From the NCBI GenBank assembly GCA_002435585.1, contig DJDY01000031.1, positions 15,191 to 23,738 of the forward strand: a stretch of 8,548 nucleotides of DNA, in the 5' to 3' direction. Origin of the DNA: Lachnospira sp. UBA5912 (GTDB taxonomy: Bacteria; Bacillota; Clostridia; Lachnospirales; Lachnospiraceae). Numbering within the stretch: position 1 is the stretch's first letter; each line of letters begins with the position of its first letter. The notes below the pieces were generated by a model. That model was not told where the DNA came from. It saw only the letters and a list, made by a program, of their open reading frames with translations, and did no database searches. The translations under genes and the position numbers were made by a program. This document shows positions 1-5,783 of the stretch, piece after piece.

Positions 1-172
1 ACATCCATGTCAAATCGTTGCTGGGTATTTAAGGGAATATCTAAGAACTATCACAATCAGCTTTCAAGTGTTCCTTCCGCATTATTCTCAAAATACCTCA
101 CAAGCCTTATGGCTGTCTTTGTCAGAATATAATATAAAAAATTAACTGTGTTAATACAATGTGGAGCTGACC
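1..172. other. Left-edge region without a convincing gene
   Basis: I see no supportable gene here. A short + strand frame opens at the ATG at 7 and stops at 130-132 (41 codons), with no Shine-Dalgarno site and no motif I recognise. On the - strand an open frame without a clear start runs down to a stop at 57-59 and ends in residues reading ENNAEGTLES. Either could be a decayed end of a gene lying to the left, or chance. The region directly adjoins the stem-loop at 173-210, so it may belong to a dispersed non-coding element. Confidence 0.3.
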
Positions 173-210
173 GGGTGGAATTGTGCGTAAAGCGCACAAT
201 TCCGCCACCC
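173..210. repeat. Strong stem-loop, 15 bp with a 3-nt bulge
   Basis: The left arm at 173-187 (gggt then ggaattgtgcg) pairs with the right arm at 193-210 (cgcacaattcc, bulged gcc, then accc) around a 5-nt loop. No run of T follows, so it does not look like a standard intrinsic terminator. It could be a dispersed palindromic repeat or part of a structured RNA. Only the pairing is certain. Confidence 0.6.
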
Positions 211-239
211 TCGTGCATCAGATATTAGTAGAAACTATA

Positions 240-270
240 TTGACTTGGAGTTAACTATATGTTGTATTAT
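240..270 (+). promoter_or_regulatory. MerR-type promoter with 19-bp spacer
   Basis: A -35 TTGACT at 240-245 and a -10 TATTAT at 265-270 are separated by 19 bp, the over-long spacer typical of promoters activated by MerR regulators. The spacer begins with the left half of the operator seen in the NmlR/AdhR group (cttggagt) around the palindrome agttaact at 249-256. The right half, expected to read actccaag, is degenerate (actatatg). This is the best candidate promoter for the MerR gene at 437, leaving an untranslated leader of about 160 nt, and suggests autoregulation. It could also be a decayed site. Confidence 0.5.
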
Positions 271-285
271 ATGATACCAGGTGTA

Positions 286-351
286 GATTGTGGGAGTGCG
301 CAGCACGGAACAATCCGCAGTTATCATAGTTAGGGGGCTTTTGACCCTAAC
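286..351 (+). other. Two stem-loops in the leader of the MerR gene
   Basis: The first stem-loop, 286-315, has gattgt pairing with acaatc and an inner gtgc/gcac stem closed by a 3-nt loop. The second, 329-351, has gttaggg pairing with ccctaac around a 9-nt loop. Both lie between the likely promoter and the start codon at 437. Neither is followed by a T-run, so attenuation is not shown. They may be part of a dispersed element shared with the stem-loop at 173-210. Confidence 0.4.
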
Positions 352-436
352 ATCAGTATATAGAAAAGAATAGGAAAAATATATTTCCAGTAAATATAAA
401 TGAAGATAATAATATCAGCATCAGGAGGAGAAGAGT

Positions 437-826
437 ATGACAATCAAAGAAGTAAGCGAAAAATATGGTATATCACAGGATACGTTAAGATACTATGAGA
501 GAGTAGGACTTATTCCGGCTGTTTCACGTACATCTGGTGGTATAAGAGACTATGATGAGGATGCACTTGGCTGGGTAGAGAATGCTATATGCATGAGAAA
601 CGCAGGTGTGCCAATAGAAGCCTTGATAGAATATGTAAAGCTGTTCCAGGAGGGGGATTCTACAATACAGGCAAGGCTGGATCTTCTTAAAGAGCAGCTT
701 GCCGGGCTTGAAGAGCAGAAAGCTCATATAGAAGCTACGATGAAGCGTCTTAACTACAAGGTTTCATGTTATGAAAAAGCAGTTAAAACGGGAAAACTTG
801 TGTGGGAAAAATGTGAAGATTACTAA
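437..826 (+). CDS. MerR-family regulator, AdhR-like
   Basis: This is a 129-residue one-component DNA-binding regulator. Residues 1-38 form the MerR winged helix-turn-helix (TIKEVSEKYGISQDTLRYYE, then a wing with GGIRDY). A long dimerisation coiled coil follows at about 75-115. Cys52, in the segment ICMRNAG, sits where the thiol-reactive cysteine of Bacillus AdhR lies, and the following GVPIEALIEYVKLF resembles that subgroup. Members sense aldehydes or other electrophiles and twist long-spacer promoters into an active form. The start has a strong aggagg site at 423-428, 8 nt upstream. The promoter at 240-270 fits autoregulation. The sirtuin gene downstream is on the same strand with no visible terminator between, so it may be a co-transcribed target. 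The inducer is inferred by analogy only. Confidence 0.9.
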   Translation: MTIKEVSEKYGISQDTLRYYERVGLIPAVSRTSGGIRDYDEDALGWVENAICMRNAGVPIEALIEYVKLFQEGDSTIQARLDLLKEQLAGLEEQKAHIEATMKRLNYKVSCYEKAVKTGKLVWEKCEDY

Positions 827-857
827 ATAAATATCGTATTTTATCTTATTCGTTAAA

Positions 858-980
858 GAAATATTGAAAAGAAATATTGAAAAGAAATATTGAAAAAATA
901 TATTAAAAAATATTGGAGAAATATTAGAAAAATAATGGAAAATATATTAAAAAAATATTAGAGAAATAATGAAAACATAT
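858..980 (+). repeat. A-rich tandem repeat, 13-bp unit
   Basis: Three exact copies of gaaatattgaaaa lie end to end at 858-870, 871-883 and 884-896. Degenerate versions (aatatattaaaaa, gaaatattagaaa, and similar) continue to about 980, just before the sirtuin ribosome site. The tract fills the gap between the MerR and sirtuin genes and looks like replication-slippage expansion. No factor-binding site or terminator is recognisable in it. Confidence 0.75.
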
Positions 981-995
981 TGGAGGTTATATATT

Positions 996-1853
996 ATGAT
1001 GGAAGAGAATAATAAAAAGAATAATGAAGAGAATAATGTAAAGAATAAAAATAATAAACAGGATAGTCAGGGTGGAACTACAGAGGAGCATGCAGCTATG
1101 ACTGCAAAACGCTTATATGAGTTCATAATGAATTCAGAAAATATAGTGTTTTTTGGTGGAGCAGGTGTGTCTACAGAGTCGGGAATACCTGATTTTAGAA
1201 GCAAAGATGGATTATATAACCAGCATGATGTTGAATTCGATAAGTATGAACCAGAATATCTGCTTAGTGAAGAATGTCTTCATCACAATCCAAAGGTATT
1301 CTTTGAATTCTACAGACAGAAGATGGATGCAAGAGGCATACAGCCAAATGTGACACATAAGGTGCTGGCTAAGCTTGAAAATATGGGTAAGCTTAAGGCA
1401 GTAGTTACACAGAATATAGATGGTCTTCATCAGCTGGCTGGAAGTAAGAATGTTATAGAGCTTCATGGTGCTACAACAAGAAACTACTGCGAGAAGTGTA
1501 GAAAGAAGTACCCATCAGATTATATATATGAAAGCAAAGAGGCAGTACCACATTGTAGCGAATGTGGTGGAATAGTCCGTCCTGATGTAACACTGTATGG
1601 TGAGCAGTTACCAGCAGGTGCATATGAGAGTGCAGTTAAAGCCATAAAAGAGGCAGACATGTTTATAGTGGCAGGTACATCGCTTAAAGTATATCCTGCA
1701 GCGGGGCTTGTGTGGGATTTCAAAGGTAATCATCTGGTTGTACTTAACAGAGAACCACTTGATTTTAAGCTGAACCCACAAAACGATATAGAATATACTG
1801 GTTCGATGGGAGATGTGTTTGCAGAGCTGGATGATATGCTTCATATAGAATAA
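996..1853 (+). CDS. Sir2-family NAD-dependent protein deacylase (sirtuin)
   Basis: The 285-residue product should remove acetyl or other acyl groups from lysines using NAD+, giving nicotinamide and O-acyl-ADP-ribose in the cytoplasm. The NAD-binding GAGVSTESGIPDFRS motif is at 55-69, TQNID at 138-142, the catalytic base His157 in ELHG, a structural zinc site at Cys165/168/187/190, GTSLKVYPAAGL at 227-238 and NREP at 251-254. All key residues are present. The start at 996 has ggagg at 982-986, 9 nt away. An equally good agaggag at 1082-1088 precedes an in-frame ATG at 1098, giving 251 residues, close to the family norm. Residues 1-27 are Asn/Lys/Glu-rich, lack homology to the fold and continue the upstream A-rich repeat. 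Substrates are unknown; the lack of the Ala-Tyr-Arg desuccinylase signature near the first motif points to deacetylase activity. Confidence 0.93.
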   Translation: MMEENNKKNNEENNVKNKNNKQDSQGGTTEEHAAMTAKRLYEFIMNSENIVFFGGAGVSTESGIPDFRSKDGLYNQHDVEFDKYEPEYLLSEECLHHNPKVFFEFYRQKMDARGIQPNVTHKVLAKLENMGKLKAVVTQNIDGLHQLAGSKNVIELHGATTRNYCEKCRKKYPSDYIYESKEAVPHCSECGGIVRPDVTLYGEQLPAGAYESAVKAIKEADMFIVAGTSLKVYPAAGLVWDFKGNHLVVLNREPLDFKLNPQNDIEYTGSMGDVFAELDDMLHIE

Positions 1854-1965
1854 ATACAAGACAGAAATACGGAAGAAAAATGTAAGGCGAAAATGTAGGA
1901 AGGTATGTGAAAACATGACTTAGAAGAACAAGAGCAGTACTAAAAATTCAGAAAGAGGATAAAAT

Positions 1966-3219
1966 ATGTTATTAAGGGACCATCTAAATGAACTAACAAG
2001 ACAAGAATTGTTAGAAGAAGCGAGAAGCTTTGAATTAAAAAGATATTCGGGTTTGCGTAAAGCAGAGCTTATAGACAGGCTTGTAGAGAATTTCTGTACG
2101 GAAAAAGTGTTAAGAAGCAGAATAGCATGTCTTACAAAAGAACAAATGAATATTTATCGTAGGGCATGCGTTGAACCACAGGAAATTTCTGTACATGAAG
2201 TCATGGATGGGATGATGCTATATAGATATTGGCTTGGTGCATTTGATGAAATAACAGATAAGTTTACTGTGTTTGATGAGGTGTCAGAGATATTTCACAA
2301 GATAGATGATGAAGCATTTAGAGCAGAACAGCATAAAAAAAGCTGGATGATAAAATGTTTATTATTTTTTAAAGAGTATTATGGAATAGCACCGGTAGAA
2401 ATCGTATACAAGCTATACAGATTAAAAATCAAGGATAGCATAGATGAAATGATAGATATGCTTAGCGCTATGCCAACAGATATTGTTGAATCATGCATTT
2501 TTCCTATGAATAAGCTTGGATTGCATGGTATGCCAGAGGATTATCCTATATATTCTAAAAGGGGATTGTTGATACATATACCTATATTGCACAATAATGA
2601 GTTTGGAACTTTACTAGATGAACAGATGGATAAAGCTTTCTATATTCCATCTGCACAGCAGATTGAGGAGCTCTCTGACTGCCAATATGAAGCTAGTGCG
2701 ATAGCATATAGAAAACTGGAAAAGTTCTTTATTAAGAGATTGCATATGCCATATGAGCATGCTGTCACATATTGTCTTCAGATATGGGCAGGTGCATATG
2801 AAGGAAAAAGTATAGCTGACATACTCGAAGAAATGATGGAGTACGGCATGCAGTTAGATGATGAAGGTCAGATTGCAGAAATAATCCAATTGATGAATGA
2901 TGCCTATAACAATACAAGAATGAAAGAAAACCGCGGACATAGTCCTAACGAAATGTTGAAATATGAATCAGCTGTTGGAATGCCAACAATCGTGCCAGGT
3001 AGTACACATGCAGCCAGAATGTTAAAAGATGCAGCTCCTTATTTTGAAGATATGGGGGTGAAAGTAGACCTGGAAGCAAGTGCAGATACTATATCTACAA
3101 CTATGTATCCGGATGGGTTAGGTGGTAAAGCAGTAAGAACCGAAAGAAAGATATATCCTAATGACCCGTGTCCATGTGGCTCGGGGAAAAAATATAAAAA
3201 ATGCTGTGGTAAAAAATGA
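1966..3219 (+). CDS. SEC-C metal-binding motif protein with Rho N-like head
   Basis: The 417-residue product has a helical N-terminus (about 7-42, LTRQELLEEARSFELKRY and on) resembling the Rho N-terminal/SAP-like fold, often a nucleic-acid contact. A long helical middle region that I do not recognise follows. The C-terminus is a SEC-C zinc motif with Cys402, Cys404, Cys413 and Cys414 in the pattern CPCGSGKKYKKCC. SEC-C tails occur at the end of SecA and on many stand-alone proteins, where they bind zinc and partner proteins or ribosomes. The start has agagga at 1954-1959, 6 nt before the ATG. No terminator is seen in the 112-bp gap after the sirtuin, so the two may share a transcript. No signal peptide or membrane segment is evident. 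The specific function is unknown. Confidence 0.85.
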   Translation: MLLRDHLNELTRQELLEEARSFELKRYSGLRKAELIDRLVENFCTEKVLRSRIACLTKEQMNIYRRACVEPQEISVHEVMDGMMLYRYWLGAFDEITDKFTVFDEVSEIFHKIDDEAFRAEQHKKSWMIKCLLFFKEYYGIAPVEIVYKLYRLKIKDSIDEMIDMLSAMPTDIVESCIFPMNKLGLHGMPEDYPIYSKRGLLIHIPILHNNEFGTLLDEQMDKAFYIPSAQQIEELSDCQYEASAIAYRKLEKFFIKRLHMPYEHAVTYCLQIWAGAYEGKSIADILEEMMEYGMQLDDEGQIAEIIQLMNDAYNNTRMKENRGHSPNEMLKYESAVGMPTIVPGSTHAARMLKDAAPYFEDMGVKVDLEASADTISTTMYPDGLGGKAVRTERKIYPNDPCPCGSGKKYKKCCGKK

Positions 3220-3222
3220 AAA

Positions 3223-3290
3223 ATGTGTTATCCAATAATTCTTATGTCTTTCAACAGTTATTATATTAGGTAGAAAATGTGATGGTGGTA
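3223..3290 (+). repeat. 68-bp direct repeat, copy 1
   Basis: This 68-bp sequence recurs at 3735-3802 with three differences, all transitions, 512 bp away. It begins just after the SEC-C stop codon. It contains a short open stretch ending VFQQLLY and a stop, also present in copy 2, so it may be a scrap of a former coding sequence. It borders the ATPase fragment on the left. Confidence 0.9.
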
Positions 3291-3295
3291 TTTAG

Positions 3296-3544
3296 AAAGA
3301 TGAACTGAATGAAAAAGTTGTTCCATTAGAAATAAAATCAGGTAAAGACTACAAAAAACATTCCGCACTTAATAATGTACTTGGTAATGAAGAATATAAT
3401 ATAGAAGAGGCATATATATTTTCAGACCAAAACATAGAGGTAGATGGGAAAAAAGTATATATGCCAATATATATGATAATGTTTTTGGAAAATGAACAAC
3501 TTACAGATAGTATATATAAGCTTGATCTTAGCAGTCTGCAATAG
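3296..3544 (+). pseudogene. C-terminal remnant of a DUF4143-type ATPase
   Basis: An open frame of 82 codons ends at the stop 3542-3544, with an in-frame stop immediately before it (3293-3295) and no start codon or ribosome site at its left end. The residues VVPLEIKSGKDYKKHSALNN, followed by a hydrophobic end reading MPIYMIMFLEN, match the C-terminal restriction-nuclease-like part of the AAA ATPases with a DUF4143 tail. Whole proteins of this family have roughly 400 residues, so about four-fifths of the gene, including the P-loop, is missing. It lies between the two 68-bp repeats, suggesting loss by rearrangement. It is unlikely to be functional. Confidence 0.75.
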
Positions 3545-3563
3545 ATAAAAAGAAAAGCGATAC

Positions 3564-3613
3564 CAATACCCCGTAAGAAAACGCTTGGGAGGACGTTTTC
3601 TTACGGGGTATTG
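3564..3613. repeat. Perfect 20-bp inverted repeat with 10-nt loop
   Basis: The left arm at 3564-3583 begins caataccccg, and the right arm at 3594-3613 is its exact reverse complement; the loop is cttgggagga. It lies 19 bp after the stop of the ATPase remnant. A stem this strong could end transcription in either direction, but neither side has a good T-run. A dispersed palindromic repeat or a miniature inserted element is equally possible. Confidence 0.85.
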
Positions 3614-3734
3614 TGCATAAGGAGAAAGTGATACCTGTTAAGTTTAGGGAGGTTTAACAAGTAATCGTTTATGAAAAAGTATTATTAAAATACAATTGTT
3701 GAAAGATATCCAAACACATAATAATCAATGGTTT
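3614..3734. other. Spacer between hairpin and second direct repeat
   Basis: I find no gene or strong site here. The only structure seen is a weak stem-loop around 3637-3658 formed by gttaag and tttaac. Confidence 0.4.
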
Positions 3735-3802
3735 ATGTGTTATCTAATAGTTCTTATGTCTTTCAACAGTTATTATATTAGGTAGAAAATGTGACGGTGG
3801 TA
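3735..3802 (+). repeat. 68-bp direct repeat, copy 2
   Basis: This is the second copy of the repeat at 3223-3290. It is followed by a purine-rich stretch with further aaaatgtg words, and then by the recombinase promoter region. The two copies together bracket 444 bp that hold the ATPase remnant and the perfect hairpin. Confidence 0.9.
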
Positions 3803-3882
3803 AGGAAAAAATGTGAGGAAAATGTGAAGAAATAGAAAAGAAAAAATAAATTACTATAATAATCATAAATGATACGCAATTA

Positions 3883-3911
3883 ATGACACATCATATATAC
3901 ATAACTATTAT
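3883..3911 (+). promoter_or_regulatory. Likely promoter of the recombinase gene
   Basis: A -35 ATGACA at 3883-3888 and a -10 TATTAT at 3906-3911 are 17 bp apart, each five of six matches to the housekeeping consensus. An overlapping TATAAT lies at 3909-3914. Transcription would start about 60 bp before the recombinase ATG, so the gene appears to have its own promoter outside the invertible segment. Confidence 0.5.
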
Positions 3912-3980
3912 AATGATATAGCTTATCAATAGAAAGCTGAAACAATTAATAATGTTATATATGAATGGAGAAATTATATT

Positions 3981-4946
3981 ATGAAAAGAAGTTACAAAAG
4001 CAGAATAATAACAGAACAACTCATAGAAGTATTTAGGATAATGCTTATACGGGATGAAAAATGTGTACAGACAATTCAAAAATATACAAGAGATATAAGA
4101 AAACTTATGATATATGCAAATGGACGGAATATAAGCAAAGAACTATTGCTTAAATATAAAGAATACCTTGAAAAATGTGGAGAGTACAGAATATCAAGTA
4201 TCAATTCATATCTGGCAGCAGCGAATCATTTCTGTGAAGCTATGGGATGGCAGGACAGCAGAGTTAAGATGATAAAAGTACAGAGAGAAGCATTTATACC
4301 GGAAAACAGGGAAATTACCAGACACGAATATGAGAAACTTATAAAGACAGCATATAAAAAAGGTGATATCAGACTTGCACTCATAATAGAAACATTAGGC
4401 AGCACTGGAATACGGATAAGTGAACTGCAATATATAACAGTTGAATCGCTTGAGTATGGAATGGCTGATATACATAATAAAGGAAAAGTGCGAAGAATTC
4501 TGTATCCGAGTGAACTTCTTAGAATATTAAAAGAGTATGTCAGGAAAAAATGCATCACACATGGGTGTATATTTATAACATCAGGCGGAAAGCCTGTAAA
4601 CAGAAGCAACGTCTGGCGTATGATGAAAAACATCTGTAAGCTTGCAGGAGTAAATGCAGAAAAAGTATTTCCACATAATATGCGTCACTTATTTGCCAGA
4701 AGCTTCTATAAAATAAAAAATGATATTGCCAAGCTTGCAGATGTGCTAGGACACAGTAGCATAGATACAACGAGAATATATATAAAATCAACAGGCAGGG
4801 AACATAAAAGACAGCTTGATAAGATGAATATGGTGGTGGGTGATAGAATTAATATAATGATACAAGGGGGAAATAGTTACAATAAGAAAAAAAGTGACAA
4901 TCAGAGTAAATTAGGTATAGATAATAGAAAAAATAATAAAAGATGA
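3981..4946 (+). CDS. Tyrosine site-specific recombinase, likely DNA invertase
   Basis: This 321-residue protein cuts and rejoins DNA through a covalent tyrosine link. An N-terminal SAM-like core-binding domain (about 10-95) precedes the catalytic domain (about 110-285). All catalytic residues are visible: Arg145 (GSTGIRISEL), Lys169 (KGKVRR), His232 and Arg235 (HNMRH), His258 (GHSS) and Tyr267 (TRIYIKS). The length suits XerC/D-like and invertase-type recombinases without an arm-binding domain. The tail after 290 is Asn/Lys-rich. The start has a tggaga site about 10 nt upstream. A pair of 24-bp inverted repeats begins 20 bp after the stop codon, and regulatory and polysaccharide genes follow, so the role is most likely local promoter inversion. 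No phage or tRNA genes are near. Self-encoded target choice is inferred from position. Confidence 0.9.
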   Translation: MKRSYKSRIITEQLIEVFRIMLIRDEKCVQTIQKYTRDIRKLMIYANGRNISKELLLKYKEYLEKCGEYRISSINSYLAAANHFCEAMGWQDSRVKMIKVQREAFIPENREITRHEYEKLIKTAYKKGDIRLALIIETLGSTGIRISELQYITVESLEYGMADIHNKGKVRRILYPSELLRILKEYVRKKCITHGCIFITSGGKPVNRSNVWRMMKNICKLAGVNAEKVFPHNMRHLFARSFYKIKNDIAKLADVLGHSSIDTTRIYIKSTGREHKRQLDKMNMVVGDRINIMIQGGNSYNKKKSDNQSKLGIDNRKNNKR

Positions 4947-4966
4947 CAATAACAGAAAAGATGGTA

Positions 4967-4990
4967 ACAACATAATAAATATTATGTTGT
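4967..4990. repeat. Left inverted repeat of the switch (IR-L)
   Basis: This 24-bp site consists of acaacataata, the centre aa, and tattatgttgt, so it is itself palindromic apart from the centre. Its reverse complement matches 5249-5272 at 23 of 24 positions. Two 9-11 bp inverted arms around a 6-8 bp middle are the usual form of a tyrosine recombinase core site. It starts 20 bp after the recombinase stop codon. Confidence 0.88.
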
Positions 4991-5248
4991 ATTATCACAT
5001 AATCTTCACAGATGATAGCACATCATTAATGATAAAACAAGCAAATATTACATATTTTATGTAAAAATACAATAATCCGACATTACGATATAATTATATC
5101 TGATGATAAAGACATATAATGTCACATTTCAAATATAAACAAAATTTATAATAATTCTACTATTTTATTATCTTGGATTAATCAGTCATAATTTTACACT
5201 TGTACCTTTTCAGGTAGTTATTCCATATAAATCAAAGGTATATAAGAT
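4991..5248. mobile_element. Putative invertible promoter segment, 258 bp
   Basis: The segment lies between two inverted 24-bp repeats, beside a complete tyrosine recombinase, and has no gene. It is extremely A+T-rich. The best promoter match inside it (5012-5040) faces left in this copy. A weaker rightward candidate lies near the right end: TATAAG at 5241-5246, or TATAAA at 5226-5231 following TTGTAC at 5200-5205 with a 20-bp gap. It also holds a small hairpin at 5203-5216 (tacct/aggta). Recombination between the repeats would reverse the segment and swap which side receives transcription. Inversion itself is inferred. Confidence 0.75.
5012..5040 (-). promoter_or_regulatory. Leftward promoter inside the invertible segment
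   Basis: Read on the - strand, the -35 is TTGTTT (5040-5035), the spacer 17 bp, and the -10 TATCAT (5017-5012) preceded by TGC, giving an extended -10. As drawn it would transcribe across IR-L into the 3' end of the recombinase gene in antisense. After inversion the same promoter would sit at about 5199-5227 facing the XRE and loaP genes. This copy may therefore be the OFF orientation. Confidence 0.5.
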
Positions 5249-5272
5249 ACAACATAATATTTATTACGTTGT
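5249..5272. repeat. Right inverted repeat of the switch (IR-R)
   Basis: This 24-bp site consists of acaacataata, the centre tt, and tattacgttgt. The centre is tt where IR-L has aa, as required for an inverted partner, and one base of the right arm differs (c for t). It lies 142 bp before the XRE start codon, so transcription leaving the segment rightwards would pass through it. Confidence 0.88.
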
Positions 5273-5414
5273 ACATATCATCAATTAAACAGAATATATA
5301 AACAATTGTAGATGAGGTCGTGTGAAAACAGTTTTTTCACATATGGAATTTGTGTCGGGAGTATACGCACACAAACACAGTATACGTTTAATAAGCGTAG
5401 AAATGAGGAATATT
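5273..5414 (+). promoter_or_regulatory. Leader of the XRE gene: stem-loop and paired agtatacg words
   Basis: A stem-loop is formed by tgtgaaaa at 5321-5328 and ttttcaca at 5334-5341 with a 5-nt loop. Two exact copies of agtatacg lie at 5360-5367 and 5379-5386, 19 bp apart and so nearly on the same DNA face; each contains the palindrome gtatac. They are plausible operators for the XRE protein encoded just downstream. A GTG at 5322 with a weak gagg site could extend the XRE frame, but the added residues look non-coding. Confidence 0.35.
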
Positions 5415-5723
5415 ATGCAAATCAACAGAGAAGATTACATAATCGAACGCGATTACAGGAAAAAAAGACTCGAAGAGTTTCAGGAAGCTATTCAGGAAAA
5501 CTTAAGAGGATTATCTACAGAAATCATAGGTGAACTTGTGGAAGAAAGAGAACGTCAGAATCTTACACAGAAGGATGTTGCGGATATAACAGGCATACTT
5601 CCTTATAATCTTGCAAGGTTTGAGACAGGAACTAGAATACCTACACTTGTTGTTCTTGAGAAATATGCATCAGCACTTGATAAGCATATAGAAATCAAGT
5701 TATGTGACAATGTGAAAAAGTAA
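5415..5723 (+). CDS. XRE-family helix-turn-helix regulator
   Basis: This 102-residue protein has an N-terminal charged helix (about 5-45, rich in Glu and Arg) followed by a Cro/C1-type helix-turn-helix at about 41-95: LTQKDVADITG as the first two helices, YNLARFETGTRIPTL as the recognition helix and turn, and LEKYASALDKHIEIKL at the end. Such proteins bind palindromic operators as dimers and usually repress. The start at 5415 is chosen for the tgagga site 5-6 nt upstream; in-frame starts at 5403 or GTG 5322 are possible but poorly supported. It is the first gene downstream of IR-R and so would be read directly from a rightward-facing invertible promoter. It is not beside a recognisable toxin gene, though its form resembles HigA-like orphan antitoxins. 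Its target may be the paired agtatacg words upstream. Confidence 0.85.
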   Translation: MQINREDYIIERDYRKKRLEEFQEAIQENLRGLSTEIIGELVEERERQNLTQKDVADITGILPYNLARFETGTRIPTLVVLEKYASALDKHIEIKLCDNVKK

Positions 5724-5783
5724 TACAAAATAAGTAAAAAACAAAGATGAACGAATTTTAATATGAAATATGAAACAAGAAAC

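Noticed and set aside
858..980. Replication origin iterons
   Set aside because: There is no replication initiator gene nearby, the unit is extremely simple A-rich sequence, and it degrades gradually as slippage repeats do.
3216..3269. 17-codon ORF overlapping the SEC-C stop (MKNVLSNNSY...)
   Set aside because: It is too short, has no homology I recognise, and mostly lies in the 68-bp repeat; treated as part of that repeat.
3223..3802. CRISPR-like array
   Set aside because: Only two copies of a long 68-bp repeat occur, separated by 444 bp with coding remnants; no short regular spacers and no cas genes.
3981..4946. Recombinase as a prophage or conjugative-element integrase
   Set aside because: No phage, relaxase or excisionase genes and no tRNA attachment site are in the window, and inverted rather than direct repeats lie next to it. 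A local invertase fits better.
5322..5414. Extended N-terminus of the XRE protein from a GTG at 5322
   Set aside because: The extra 31 residues resemble no regulator, overlap a stem-loop and paired repeats, and a better ribosome site serves the ATG at 5415.
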